Source: a virus
Reading direction: 5' to 3' (one strand)
IMG/VR virus record: IMGVR_UViG_3300030110_001023
Location: 1-58,094 of that record
Length of the DNA: 58,094 nucleotides
Positions 14,738 to 22,217 of the stretch are shown here, piece after piece. Made by a program: the position numbers and the translations under genes. The notes below the pieces were generated by a model, which saw only the letters and a program-made list of their open reading frames with translations, made no database searches and was not told where the DNA came from. Numbering within the stretch: position 1 is the stretch's first letter; each line of letters starts with the position of its first letter.

Positions 14738-15340
14738 ATGTCTTCAACTGCTGCACCCTTCGGTCTGCGTCCAATCGGTAAGCTGGATAGTGGTTCACTT
14801 GAAGTATCGCGCCAATATCCAATAGCTTCGGGTTATGGAACCAACATCTGCATGGGCGACATCGTCCAGCTTGTGGATGGCGGCACCGCAACCACGATTG
14901 AAAAGCAGTCTGCTACAGGGGATGACTCTACCGAAATTGATATGGTAGGGATTTTCATGGGCTGTAAATACACAGACCCTAACTCAAACCAAATGACGTT
15001 TAGTCAAAAGTGGCCAGCAAGTACGGTGGCCTCTGATGCAATGGCGTATGTGGTTGATGATCCAAATGTCTTGTTCACCATCCAAGCGGATGCTGCCCCG
15101 ACGAATACGGGAGACATTTATGGTAAGAACACTCTTTTAATTCAAACAGCACCTAATACGAGCTTGAATATTAGCCGTGTTGCTTTGGATATTTCTGAGC
15201 TTTCTACCGATGCTCAAAACCCAATTCGGGTTATTGATTATCTTGGTGGAGATCAAGGAGATGAAAAGGGAACGACTTACCCCGTGCTGGTGTGCAAGTT
15301 TAATTATCATCAGCATTCATCCACAACTGGCTCGGCATAA
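14738..15340 (+). CDS. Putative capsid decoration/structural protein
   Basis: 200 residues starting MSSTAAPFGLRPIGKLDSGS, a hallmark of a structural protein encoded directly upstream of the capsid gene in uncultured marine phages. Predicted mostly beta, with many Thr/Ser/Asp, no Cys-rich motifs. AAGGAG 5 nt before ATG. Likely a capsid decoration or stabilisation protein by context; not proven. Confidence 0.68.
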   Translation: MSSTAAPFGLRPIGKLDSGSLEVSRQYPIASGYGTNICMGDIVQLVDGGTATTIEKQSATGDDSTEIDMVGIFMGCKYTDPNSNQMTFSQKWPASTVASDAMAYVVDDPNVLFTIQADAAPTNTGDIYGKNTLLIQTAPNTSLNISRVALDISELSTDAQNPIRVIDYLGGDQGDEKGTTYPVLVCKFNYHQHSSTTGSA

Positions 15341-15353
15341 GGAGATTTGAGTT

Positions 15354-16262
15354 ATGGCTATAGCAAGAACACAACTCCTTAAAGAGCTTCTTCCCGGCTT
15401 GAACGCCTTGTTCGGATTGGAGTACGAGAAGTACGAAGACGAACATACATCGATTTACGAAACCGAAAGTTCGGATCGTAGCTTCGAGGAAGAGGTGAAG
15501 TTGTCTGGATTTGGTTCGGCTCCGGTTAAACCCGAAGGCGAAGCGATTTCCTTTGATAGCGCACAGGAGTCATTTACGGCTCGGTATAACCATGAAACGG
15601 TTGCTATGGGTTTCTCTATCACTGAAGAGGCGATGGAAGATAACCTGTATGATTCCCTTTCAGCACGTTATACCAAGGCTCTCGCCCGTGGTATGGCTTA
15701 CACCAAGCAGACTAAAGCTGTTACGCCCCTCAATAACGGGTTTACCAGCTATCAGTCTGGTGATGGTGTAACGCTCTTTAACACGGCTCACCCAACGGTT
15801 GCTGGCGGTAACAATTCAAACCGTCCGACAACGGCTGCTGATCTAAACGAAACGACCCTTGAAAATGCGGTAATTGATATTGCTGCATATGTCGATGAGC
15901 GTGGACTTTTGATCGCAGCACGTCCTCGCAGGTTGGTTATTCCTCCTGCACTGACGTTTGTTGCAACTCGCATTCTCCAATCGGAGCTTCGGGTTGGCAC
16001 TGCTGATAACGACATCAATGCTATTCGTAGCAACGGTTCGATCCCAGAAGGCTATGAGGTCAATCACTATCTGACTGACAGCAACGCTTTCTTCATCGTT
16101 ACCGATGTTCCTAATGGTATGAAGCACTTCGAGCGCACCCCCATGCAAACCAGCATGGATGGTGACTTCGACACAGGCAATGTCCGTTACAAGGCACGGG
16201 AAAGATATTCCTTTGGAGTATCAGACCCACTCGGAATTTACGGTTCTCCGGGTTCTTCTTAA
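15354..16262 (+). CDS. Major capsid protein (Mu gpT-like)
   Basis: 302 residues. LKELLPGLNALFGLEYEKYE at the N-terminus, a DRSFEEEVKLSGFG loop, SITEEAMEDNLYDSL, LFNTAHPTV and a C-terminal RYKARERYSFGVSDPLGIYG match the gpT-type major head subunit family (HK97 fold). The gene has a good ribosome site (AAGGAG) and ends at a strong intrinsic terminator, as expected for the most highly produced virion protein. I see no sign of a protease target sequence near the N-terminus. Confidence 0.92.
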   Translation: MAIARTQLLKELLPGLNALFGLEYEKYEDEHTSIYETESSDRSFEEEVKLSGFGSAPVKPEGEAISFDSAQESFTARYNHETVAMGFSITEEAMEDNLYDSLSARYTKALARGMAYTKQTKAVTPLNNGFTSYQSGDGVTLFNTAHPTVAGGNNSNRPTTAADLNETTLENAVIDIAAYVDERGLLIAARPRRLVIPPALTFVATRILQSELRVGTADNDINAIRSNGSIPEGYEVNHYLTDSNAFFIVTDVPNGMKHFERTPMQTSMDGDFDTGNVRYKARERYSFGVSDPLGIYGSPGSS

Positions 16263-16269
16263 CACCGTA

Positions 16270-16303
16270 ATGGGGGGAGAGTTTTCTCCCCCCATCGTTT
16301 TTC
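16270..16303 (+). terminator. Intrinsic terminator after the capsid gene
   Basis: ATGGGGGGAGA pairs with TCTCCCCCCAT (11-bp perfect stem, loop GTTT, 16270-16295), followed by CGTTTTTCC. This is the clearest rho-independent terminator in the window, and it isolates capsid expression from the genes downstream. Confidence 0.88.
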
Positions 16304-16346
16304 CTGACGGCGAAAGCCGACACTAGCCACGACAGGAGGAAACATC

Positions 16347-17063
16347 ATGGCTGTGCATTTTACTGGTCCTATTCTTTTTGGCGGGAAGGATACCCCGCGC
16401 AAATGGTTTGAAAACCTTCCGATTGATAAGAACCCTGACTATGTCGTTTATATGGACGACTTCACAGGGATTGCTCTTGATACCACCAATGACTGGACGC
16501 TTATTAAGGACAGCAGTGCTACTGCTGCTCTTGGTGCTGACGCTGAGAGCGGGACTTTGGTTCTGACTTCTCAAGCCACCACCGATAACGATGGTGCTTC
16601 TGTTCAAGGCAATGAAATTTTTGCTATGGCTTCTGACAGAGATATTTGGTTTGAAACCAAACTAACTCCAACAGATGCTGAGGGTAGCGCAATGGACATT
16701 TGCGTAGGCCTTACCGTTAACTTTGCAACAAACCCAGAAGCCATGTTAACGGCTGCTGATCGCGTTGTCTTCCAAGTAGATGACGGTGATAGTAATATTG
16801 ACTGCATCACTGAAAAAGACGGAACGGCAACAACCACAGATAGCGGCATTGACGTTGCAAGTGGAACGGCTGTAACTCTTGGCTTTCATGTTAAGGGCAC
16901 AACCTCTGTTGAGTTCTTTGTAAATCGTCTTCTGGTTGCCACTCATACGGCTAACCTGCCTGACAATGAAAACCTTGCGATTGGTGCGATGGAGCTTTCT
17001 GGTTCTGCAACGGGAACGAAGTCTATGGCCATAGATTATTTGATGGCTGTCCAAAACCGCTAG
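16347..17063 (+). CDS. Virion-associated beta-rich protein
   Basis: 238 residues after the capsid terminator with an AGGAGG site; a CGGC-GAAA-GCCG mini-hairpin (16307-16318) lies in the leader. The chain MDDFTGIALDTTNDWTLIKD, then IWFETKLTP, VEFFVNRLLVATHT and MELSGSATGTKS reads like a concanavalin/jelly-roll sandwich. Such a fold suits a head fibre, decoration or glycan-binding protein. No specific family assigned. Confidence 0.68.
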   Translation: MAVHFTGPILFGGKDTPRKWFENLPIDKNPDYVVYMDDFTGIALDTTNDWTLIKDSSATAALGADAESGTLVLTSQATTDNDGASVQGNEIFAMASDRDIWFETKLTPTDAEGSAMDICVGLTVNFATNPEAMLTAADRVVFQVDDGDSNIDCITEKDGTATTTDSGIDVASGTAVTLGFHVKGTTSVEFFVNRLLVATHTANLPDNENLAIGAMELSGSATGTKSMAIDYLMAVQNR

Positions 17064-17073
17064 GAGATAAACA

Positions 17074-17217
17074 ATGGCAACGAAGTCTAAAAGCAAAGCT
17101 GTAGCAAAAAAAGCTACAGCTAAACCTGCTGAGAAGAAAACTGTTGCTGCCAGCACTCCCCCCAAAGGGAGTGCTGAATACAAGGCTCTGGTCTTGCAGG
17201 GCAAGATAAAGGAGTAA
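17074..17217 (+). CDS. Lys/Ala-rich histone-like small protein (47 aa)
   Basis: MATKSKSKAVAKKATAKPAE followed by KKTVAASTPPKGSAEYKALV. Composition is that of a histone H1-like tail or a ribosomal-protein-like basic peptide. TAGGAG precedes the ATG, and the gene lies 10 nt after the structural gene. An inverted repeat CACTCCC/GGGAGTG falls inside the coding sequence (about 17154-17173). Could be a DNA-condensing virion component; no direct evidence. Confidence 0.62.
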   Translation: MATKSKSKAVAKKATAKPAEKKTVAASTPPKGSAEYKALVLQGKIKE

Positions 17218-17221
17218 GCTT

Positions 17222-17629
17222 GTGGCAGATGCAGTAACAACTCAAACGATTGTTGACGGCCAAAAAGAAGCAGCTTTTAAGTTTACTAATGTGAGCGATG
17301 GATCAGGCGAGTCTGCTGTTGTTAAGGTAGATGTGTCGGCTCTAGCAAAGGAGCATGTAACTCAAAAATCCTGCACTAAGTTTACCATTGATCAAATTTG
17401 GTGGCAGTGTGTGGGAATGAAGGTGCAGCTTCTTTTTGATGCAACGAGTAACGCTTTCATTATTGAGCTTGGAGAAACTTCTTCTGGTCATCATGACTAT
17501 CGTGATTTTGGTGGGATATGGAATAATGCTGGCTCTGGTGTTACGGGAGATGTCTTGTTTACAACTGTAGGCCATTCATCAGCCGATACCTACACGATCT
17601 TACTTTCTGGTCGTAAGAGTTATGGCTAA
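17222..17629 (+). CDS. Conserved virion protein of unknown function (135 aa)
   Basis: GTG start with AAGGAG 7 nt upstream. Contains DGQKEAAFKFTNVSDGSGES, FTIDQIWWQCVGMKVQLLFD and a YTILLSGRKSYG end. This pattern is widespread among structural genes of T4- and T7-like marine phages. Predicted beta-sandwich; role probably in head or neck decoration. Its stop shares one base with the next start (TAATG). Confidence 0.68.
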   Translation: MADAVTTQTIVDGQKEAAFKFTNVSDGSGESAVVKVDVSALAKEHVTQKSCTKFTIDQIWWQCVGMKVQLLFDATSNAFIIELGETSSGHHDYRDFGGIWNNAGSGVTGDVLFTTVGHSSADTYTILLSGRKSYG

Positions 17630-17988
17630 TGACCAAGAAGTTTCCCGGTGTTAAGAGGCTACCTAGTGGCGGCATAGAATATCGCGGCACTAAGTTTGCT
17701 GGGTTTAATAAACCCAAGCGATCTAATCGTGCTGGCAAGAAGGGTATGGTTCTTGCCAAAGAGGGCGATAAGGTAAAGCTGATACATTATGGTGACTCGT
17801 CAATGGGGCACAACTATTCTCCAGAAGCGAGGAAGAGCTTCAAAGCCAGACATGCTAAAAATATAAAAAAGGGAAAAATGTCTGCTGCATTTTGGGCCAA
17901 TAAAGAACTTTGGGGTGGGCCGGGAAAGTCAAAGAAATCTCCACCAAAATCTCAGAAGTCTGTGAAGGGTATAAAGAGACGGTCATGA
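17629..17988 (+). CDS. Basic phage protein with ARHAKNIKKGK motif (119 aa)
   Basis: MTKKFPGVKRLPSGGIEYRG then KARHAKNIKKGKMSAAFWAN and a Lys-rich tail ending KGIKRRS. The RHxxNI...SAAFWA element recurs in a small basic protein family of phages and large DNA viruses. Very high positive charge suggests nucleic-acid binding inside the virion. Function unknown. Confidence 0.7.
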   Translation: MTKKFPGVKRLPSGGIEYRGTKFAGFNKPKRSNRAGKKGMVLAKEGDKVKLIHYGDSSMGHNYSPEARKSFKARHAKNIKKGKMSAAFWANKELWGGPGKSKKSPPKSQKSVKGIKRRS

Positions 17989-18212
17989 AGAACCATTTTG
18001 CAACTGTGTTAACATCATGCTGTCTAGCCATTGGAGGTTGGGCAGTTCTGTTGCTTGTTGATATGGACAAAAAGGTTGCTGTTCTTGAATCTTCAGTATC
18101 AGAAACAAATGTAAAGGTTAGTCAGAACTATGATCTAATCAAAATTGTTTTGACAGAGTTAAGGCCATTTACCAAGACAAACCAGATTTCTTATGAAGAG
18201 GTAAAAAAATGA
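17985..18212 (+). CDS. Small membrane-anchored coiled-coil protein (75 aa)
   Basis: MKNHFATVLTSCCLAIGGWA leads into a single transmembrane helix (to about residue 25), then a heptad-patterned segment (KKVAVLESSVSETNVKVSQN). Start by ATGA overlap with the previous gene; longer in-frame starts would bury the membrane helix. Topology resembles a small spanin or membrane-attached virion protein. Function unknown. Confidence 0.6.
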   Translation: MKNHFATVLTSCCLAIGGWAVLLLVDMDKKVAVLESSVSETNVKVSQNYDLIKIVLTELRPFTKTNQISYEEVKK

Positions 18213-18499
18213 AATACTCTGATCAAAAGAAAAAAATGAAAATGGCGAATGGTGGTCTGCCTGAAGATTTAAATATGGGCAACATTGAAGGTCGTCTTCG
18301 TAATATTGGCAATCAACTCCGTGGCAGCAGTTTAAGCTTTATGGATAATTTAACTGATGCTGAAATCCTTCAACAGGTTTTAAACTCTCAACAAGCGCAA
18401 AATTTTTTAACTCAGATTGGAAACGTGTCTATCCCAAAAAGTAAGGCTATTAGAAAAGCGGGATCAATCAGAGGGCCAAGGCCACCAAGGATGGATTAG
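18209..18499 (+). CDS. Small virion-type protein with MANGGL motif (96 aa)
   Basis: Starts MKYSDQKKKMKMANGGLPED by ATGA overlap. The MANGGL element recurs in other genes here (32129-34825, and related forms at 19555 and 28807). The rest is helical with Gln/Asn (FMDNLTDAEILQQVLNSQQA) and a Pro/Arg tail. No family recognised. Confidence 0.62.
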   Translation: MKYSDQKKKMKMANGGLPEDLNMGNIEGRLRNIGNQLRGSSLSFMDNLTDAEILQQVLNSQQAQNFLTQIGNVSIPKSKAIRKAGSIRGPRPPRMD

Positions 18500-18503
18500 G
18501 ATA

Positions 18504-19202
18504 ATGGCGGTAAGCGGAACATCTACGTTTAATTTAGACATAGCCGAAATTTGTGAGGAAGCTTACGAAAGGGCTGGTCTTGAGATGCGTAGTGGTTACG
18601 ACCTTGCTACTGCAAGACGCAGTCTTAATCTTATGGGCCTTGAGTGGGCAAACCGTGGTATCAATCTGTGGCTTGTTGAAGAAGGAAGCGTAACGCTATC
18701 TACAGACACAGCAACTTATACGTTACCGACTGATACCATCGATCTTCTTGAGCATACGCTCAGGACAAACAACGGCACTACCAGCCAGACTGATACTGCT
18801 TTGGTAAGGATGTCCGTAAGTACATACTCACAGATTACCAACAAGCTTACCTCAGGTCAGCCAACACAAATATATATAGACAGACAAAGGGATGCTCCGA
18901 CTGTAACTCTTTGGCCAGTGCCAAGCTCTACATATAATGGAGACTTTATACGGTACTTCAGGCTTCGGCGTGTTCAAGATACAGGTGCCAAGTCTAGTAA
19001 TAATGTAGACATACCTGCGCGATTTCTCCCATGCATGGTAGCTGGCTTGTCGTATTATATAGCACTCAAAAAGCCAGAAGCCGCGCAACGTATTCCGACA
19101 CTCAAAGCTATTTACGAGGAGCAGTTTGATTTAGCTGCTGAAGAAGACCGTGAAAAAGCAAGCTTAACATTTACACCTTTATCGGATTACTATTCGCTAT
19201 GA
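18504..19202 (+). CDS. Head-tail adaptor protein (P22 gp4 / T7 gp11-type context)
   Basis: 232 residues. N-terminal helices IAEICEEAYERAGLE and LATARRSLNLMGLEWANRGI, then strands YTLPTDTIDLLEHTLR and YIDRQRDAPTVTLWPVPSST, and a helical end LKAIYEEQFDLAAEEDREKA. This helix-bundle plus beta-domain order is that of gp4/gp11-type adaptor or tail-tubular A proteins that dock under the portal. ATG 18504 follows TTAGGATA; the longer frame overlaps the previous gene and is unlikely. Confidence 0.78.
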   Translation: MAVSGTSTFNLDIAEICEEAYERAGLEMRSGYDLATARRSLNLMGLEWANRGINLWLVEEGSVTLSTDTATYTLPTDTIDLLEHTLRTNNGTTSQTDTALVRMSVSTYSQITNKLTSGQPTQIYIDRQRDAPTVTLWPVPSSTYNGDFIRYFRLRRVQDTGAKSSNNVDIPARFLPCMVAGLSYYIALKKPEAAQRIPTLKAIYEEQFDLAAEEDREKASLTFTPLSDYYSL

Positions 19203-19543
19203 GTAGTCCATACGCAAATGGTAAGTATGCCTTTGGGTTCTGTGATCGAACTGGTTTTAGGTATCCGTTAAAAGACCTTGTCTTTGAGGTTCGTAATGGT
19301 GTGAAGACTGGTTTGCGGGTAGGCCGTGATGTTGTTGATCCAGATCAACCTCAAAACTTTTTGGGGCGCATACGGATATTTGATCCGCAATCATTGCGCG
19401 ATCCAAGGCCAGACAGAAGCTTAGAGGCAAGCAGAAGCTTTTTTGGTTGGAACCCAGTCGGAGATGGAGGGACGGCTCCTAGCGGCACTGACAGCCTCTC
19501 TATGCAGGGTTCTGTAGGCGATGTTACGGTAACAATATCTTAA
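19199..19543 (+). CDS. Small virion protein with GSVGxVTVxIS C-terminus (114 aa)
   Basis: Starts by ATGA overlap with the adaptor gene. Contains GFCDRTGFRYPLKDLVFEVR, a motif of a conserved short protein in marine phages, and FLGRIRIFDPQSLRDPRPD. Its last residues, GSVGDVTVTIS, closely match the end of the protein at 28492-28797 (GSVGSVTVSIS), suggesting a shared tail used for docking to a common partner. Role unknown, probably neck or tail. Confidence 0.66.
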   Translation: MSSPYANGKYAFGFCDRTGFRYPLKDLVFEVRNGVKTGLRVGRDVVDPDQPQNFLGRIRIFDPQSLRDPRPDRSLEASRSFFGWNPVGDGGTAPSGTDSLSMQGSVGDVTVTIS

Positions 19544-19554
19544 AGGAGATTACG

Positions 19555-20010
19555 ATGGCTGAAAAAATAAAACCCCCTAGAATGGCCCCCGGTGAAAAAA
19601 CAACCACTCTTAAACCCCCTACTTCAGAAAAAGAAGCTATGGAAAGAGCAATAAAAAGAATGCAAGCAAGAGAAGCCGCTAAAAAAGAAAGCGTAAAGCC
19701 AAAGAAAATGGGTGGTGGTAGTCTTTCTTATGGAAAGATGAAAATGGCTGGCGGCGGCATGGTTGATGACATGAAGGCTGCTGGTTTTAAAATGGCTGAA
19801 GGCGGTAAAATGCCTATGGACCCAAAGACGGGTAAGCCTACTTTTGTTGGAGACGGCAAAGGCAAGATGGGTCATGGCGGTATGGCATACGGCAAAAAGA
19901 AAATGATGGGTGGCGGTATGGCTTATGGCAAAAAGAAGATGATGGACGGCGGTTCTGTAGCTCGTGGCAGTGGAGCAGCACGTCCACAAAAGTTTGGCAA
20001 GAATGGCTAG
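19555..20010 (+). CDS. Low-complexity Gly/Met/Lys repeat protein
   Basis: 151 residues. After a charged helix (KEAMERAIKRMQAREAAKKE) the chain is made of short repeats: KMGGGSLSYGKMKMAGGGM, KMAEGGKM, then GGMAYGKKKMMGGGMAYGKK in tandem. AAGGAGAT before ATG. Such Gly-Met-Lys repeat proteins lie among virion genes of many marine phages and have no assigned function. Disordered, basic; possible head-interior or nucleic-acid-binding component. Confidence 0.7.
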   Translation: MAEKIKPPRMAPGEKTTTLKPPTSEKEAMERAIKRMQAREAAKKESVKPKKMGGGSLSYGKMKMAGGGMVDDMKAAGFKMAEGGKMPMDPKTGKPTFVGDGKGKMGHGGMAYGKKKMMGGGMAYGKKKMMDGGSVARGSGAARPQKFGKNG

Positions 20011-20016
20011 TGAGTT

Positions 20017-20661
20017 ATGGCTTGGACATTTACCACACTTAAAACGGCTATTCAGGATTATGTAGATAATTCTGAAACTACGTTTGTAAACAATCTGGAT
20101 GAGTTTATTCGGATTGCTGAAAACAGAATATTTTATTCTGTGCAGCTACCTATATTCAGAAGGAATGTAACGGGTAGCTTTACAACTGGTGGTAAGTATC
20201 TTTCTCAGCCAACAGACTTTTTAACTGCTATGAGTCTTTCTGTAACAAGCGGTAACAATACGACATATCTTTTGCCTAAAGATGTTAACTACATTACCGA
20301 AGCGTACCCAGACTCTACTGAAACAGGTCTTCCTAAGTATTACGCCATCTTTGATGATACTTTTTTTATCGTAGGACCAACGCCTGACTCTGGGTACACC
20401 ACCGAACTTCATTATGCATATCAACCTGAAAGCATCACCACAGCTTCTAGCGGCACAAGCTGGCTTGGTGATAATGCTGAAGATGCATTGTTGTATGGTT
20501 CTTTAGTAGAAGCGTACACATTTATGAAGGGTGAAGTGGACTTGATTACAAACTACACAGAAAGGTTTGCAGCTTCTGTTCAAAAACTCAGTAATCTGGG
20601 AGAAGCTAGAAACCGCAAAGATCAATATCGTAATGGCGCTTTCCAAGTACAGGAGACATGA
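20017..20661 (+). CDS. Second adaptor-like / neck protein
   Basis: 214 residues: TLKTAIQDYVDNSETTFVNN, FIRIAENRIFYSVQLPIFRR, then strands FTTGGKYLSQPTDFLTAMSL and YYAIFDDTFFIVGPTPDSGY, and AEDALLYGSLVEAYTFMKGE. Same layout as the gene at 18504 (helical start, beta centre, helical end), so two related adaptor-type rings may be stacked below the portal. The end overlaps the next gene (ATGATG). Confidence 0.74.
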   Translation: MAWTFTTLKTAIQDYVDNSETTFVNNLDEFIRIAENRIFYSVQLPIFRRNVTGSFTTGGKYLSQPTDFLTAMSLSVTSGNNTTYLLPKDVNYITEAYPDSTETGLPKYYAIFDDTFFIVGPTPDSGYTTELHYAYQPESITTASSGTSWLGDNAEDALLYGSLVEAYTFMKGEVDLITNYTERFAASVQKLSNLGEARNRKDQYRNGAFQVQET

Positions 20662-20954
20662 TGCTATCTCTTAATGCAGAAATGCCCAGTGATTTTAAGG
20701 TTGATGTAGGCACAACAAATAACAGAGGACATACACCTTCTGAAGTTGCAGAGATGTGCGTTAATAAACTTATGCATGTTTCGGAAGATGCGCCCCCAGC
20801 TATAAGGGATCAAGCTGTGTTCTTTAAAGATCAACTTTTTGTTTTGGTTGAGCATTACATGAAACAAGCAGTTGCAAGTGATAGGACAAATGTAATTAAT
20901 GCTTTAACAAACGCTGGCTCACCTCAGTTGGCTGAAATGATACGGAGACTTTAA
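20658..20954 (+). CDS. Conserved phage protein of unknown function (98 aa)
   Basis: LSLNAEMPSDFKVDVGTTNN, then HTPSEVAEMCVNKLM, DAPPAIRDQAVFFKDQL and SPQLAEMIRRL. This is a compact helical protein conserved in marine podovirus structural regions. Starts either at ATG 20658 or the next codon. Likely a virion or chaperone component; role unknown. Confidence 0.68.
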   Translation: MMLSLNAEMPSDFKVDVGTTNNRGHTPSEVAEMCVNKLMHVSEDAPPAIRDQAVFFKDQLFVLVEHYMKQAVASDRTNVINALTNAGSPQLAEMIRRL

Positions 20955-21386
20955 ATGGCTATATCACAGGCAATGTGTACTTCTTTCAAAGTTGAGTTGA
21001 TGAAAGCTGTCCACAACTTTACAGCATCCACTGGTAACACTTTTAAGTTGGCGCTGTACCAAAGCACTGCTTCTCTTGATGCAACAACAACTGCTTACAC
21101 TTCTAGTGGTGAAGCAACTGGTACAGGTTATTCTGCCAAAGGAGGAACGCTGACAAGTGTTACCCCTACTTCTAGCGGCACCACAGCAATAGGTGATTTT
21201 GCTGATCTTACTTTTTCTTCAGTCACCGTTACGGCTCGCGGTGCTTTGATATTTAACGAAACAGCCACGGGTGACCCGGCTGTTGTTGTTTTAGATTTTG
21301 GTGCTGACAAGTCTGCAACTGCTGGGGATATGACAATAACCTTTCCGACAGCTAGTGCGACTGCTGCAATTATTAGAATTGGATAG
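20955..21386 (+). CDS. Phage structural protein (143 aa)
   Basis: FKVELMKAVHNFTASTGNTF then KLALYQSTASLDATTTAYTS and TARGALIFNETATGDPAVVV. Thr/Ser/Ala-rich beta protein belonging to a group common in marine phages between adaptor and fibre genes. Starts immediately after the preceding stop. Probably a tail or fibre-base component by context. Confidence 0.7.
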   Translation: MAISQAMCTSFKVELMKAVHNFTASTGNTFKLALYQSTASLDATTTAYTSSGEATGTGYSAKGGTLTSVTPTSSGTTAIGDFADLTFSSVTVTARGALIFNETATGDPAVVVLDFGADKSATAGDMTITFPTASATAAIIRIG

Positions 21387-21396
21387 AGTTTAGAGT

Positions 21397-22203
21397 ATGT
21401 CTACGTCGGGTTGGGGCAGGGGAACATGGGGTAGTGGCTCTTACGGGCAACCTATTATTGCTGACACCACTTATGCTGTTACAGTCTCCAATCCCGGTAG
21501 TGGTAATAAATATTATATAGATGGTGTTTTAACACCCACTCTAAACCTACAAGAAGGACAAACATATAAGTTTGATCAGTCTGATAATACAAATGATGGT
21601 CACCCATTACGCCTTTCTACCACTTCAGACGGGACACATGGAGGAGGCTCTGCTTATACAACTGGTGTAATAACATCAGGAACACCAGGAAACTCAGGCG
21701 CTTTTACTCAGATAACCGTTGCCGCAGGTGCGCCTAATTTATACTACTACTGCTCAAGTCACTCTGGTATGGGAGGCGCGGCAATAACTCCTGCCCCCGT
21801 AGATGGTTGGGGCAGAGGGGAATGGGGTAGCGGTCCTTGGGGCCAACCTGATACAGTTACAGTTACTGGGGTAGCGGCCACAGGTGCTGTAGGTACAGCT
21901 ACTGCTGCTGGTGGCGTTGGTATAACTCTAACGGGCGTTTCGGCTACAGGTGCTGTTGGTAATACTGCTGAATCAGAAGGAACTGGTGTAACAATATCCC
22001 TATCTGGTGTAGAACTAAATGCATCATTAGGAAATGTGACGGCTACAGCAGGAACTGGTATAGTAATTGACGTAACGGGTCTTGAGGCTACAACGGGTAT
22101 TGGAACTGTAAATATTTGGGGAGAAATAATCCCGACACAAGATGCATCTTGGTCAGCGATATCAATATCTCAAGATGCTGATTGGACTGACATAGCTGCA
22201 TAA
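21397..22203 (+). CDS. Virion protein with a cupredoxin-like domain and WGxG repeats
   Basis: 268 residues. GWGRGTWGSGSYGQP (5-19) is repeated as GWGRGEWGSGPWGQP (about 137-151). Between them residues 24-132 read as a cupredoxin-like sandwich: YAVTVSNPGSGNKYYIDG, YKFDQSDNTNDGHPLRLST and YYYCSSHSGMGG. That last motif has the Cys-x2-His-x2-Met type-1 copper ligand order, with an upstream His in DGHPLRL. The C-terminal half contains Gly/Ala/Thr repeats (VSATGAVGN, LNASLGN, ATTGIGT). It is probably a fibre or tail-surface protein. Copper binding is not shown: such domains in phages may be purely structural. Confidence 0.7.
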   Translation: MSTSGWGRGTWGSGSYGQPIIADTTYAVTVSNPGSGNKYYIDGVLTPTLNLQEGQTYKFDQSDNTNDGHPLRLSTTSDGTHGGGSAYTTGVITSGTPGNSGAFTQITVAAGAPNLYYYCSSHSGMGGAAITPAPVDGWGRGEWGSGPWGQPDTVTVTGVAATGAVGTATAAGGVGITLTGVSATGAVGNTAESEGTGVTISLSGVELNASLGNVTATAGTGIVIDVTGLEATTGIGTVNIWGEIIPTQDASWSAISISQDADWTDIAA

Positions 22204-22217
22204 AAAGGAATGAAACT

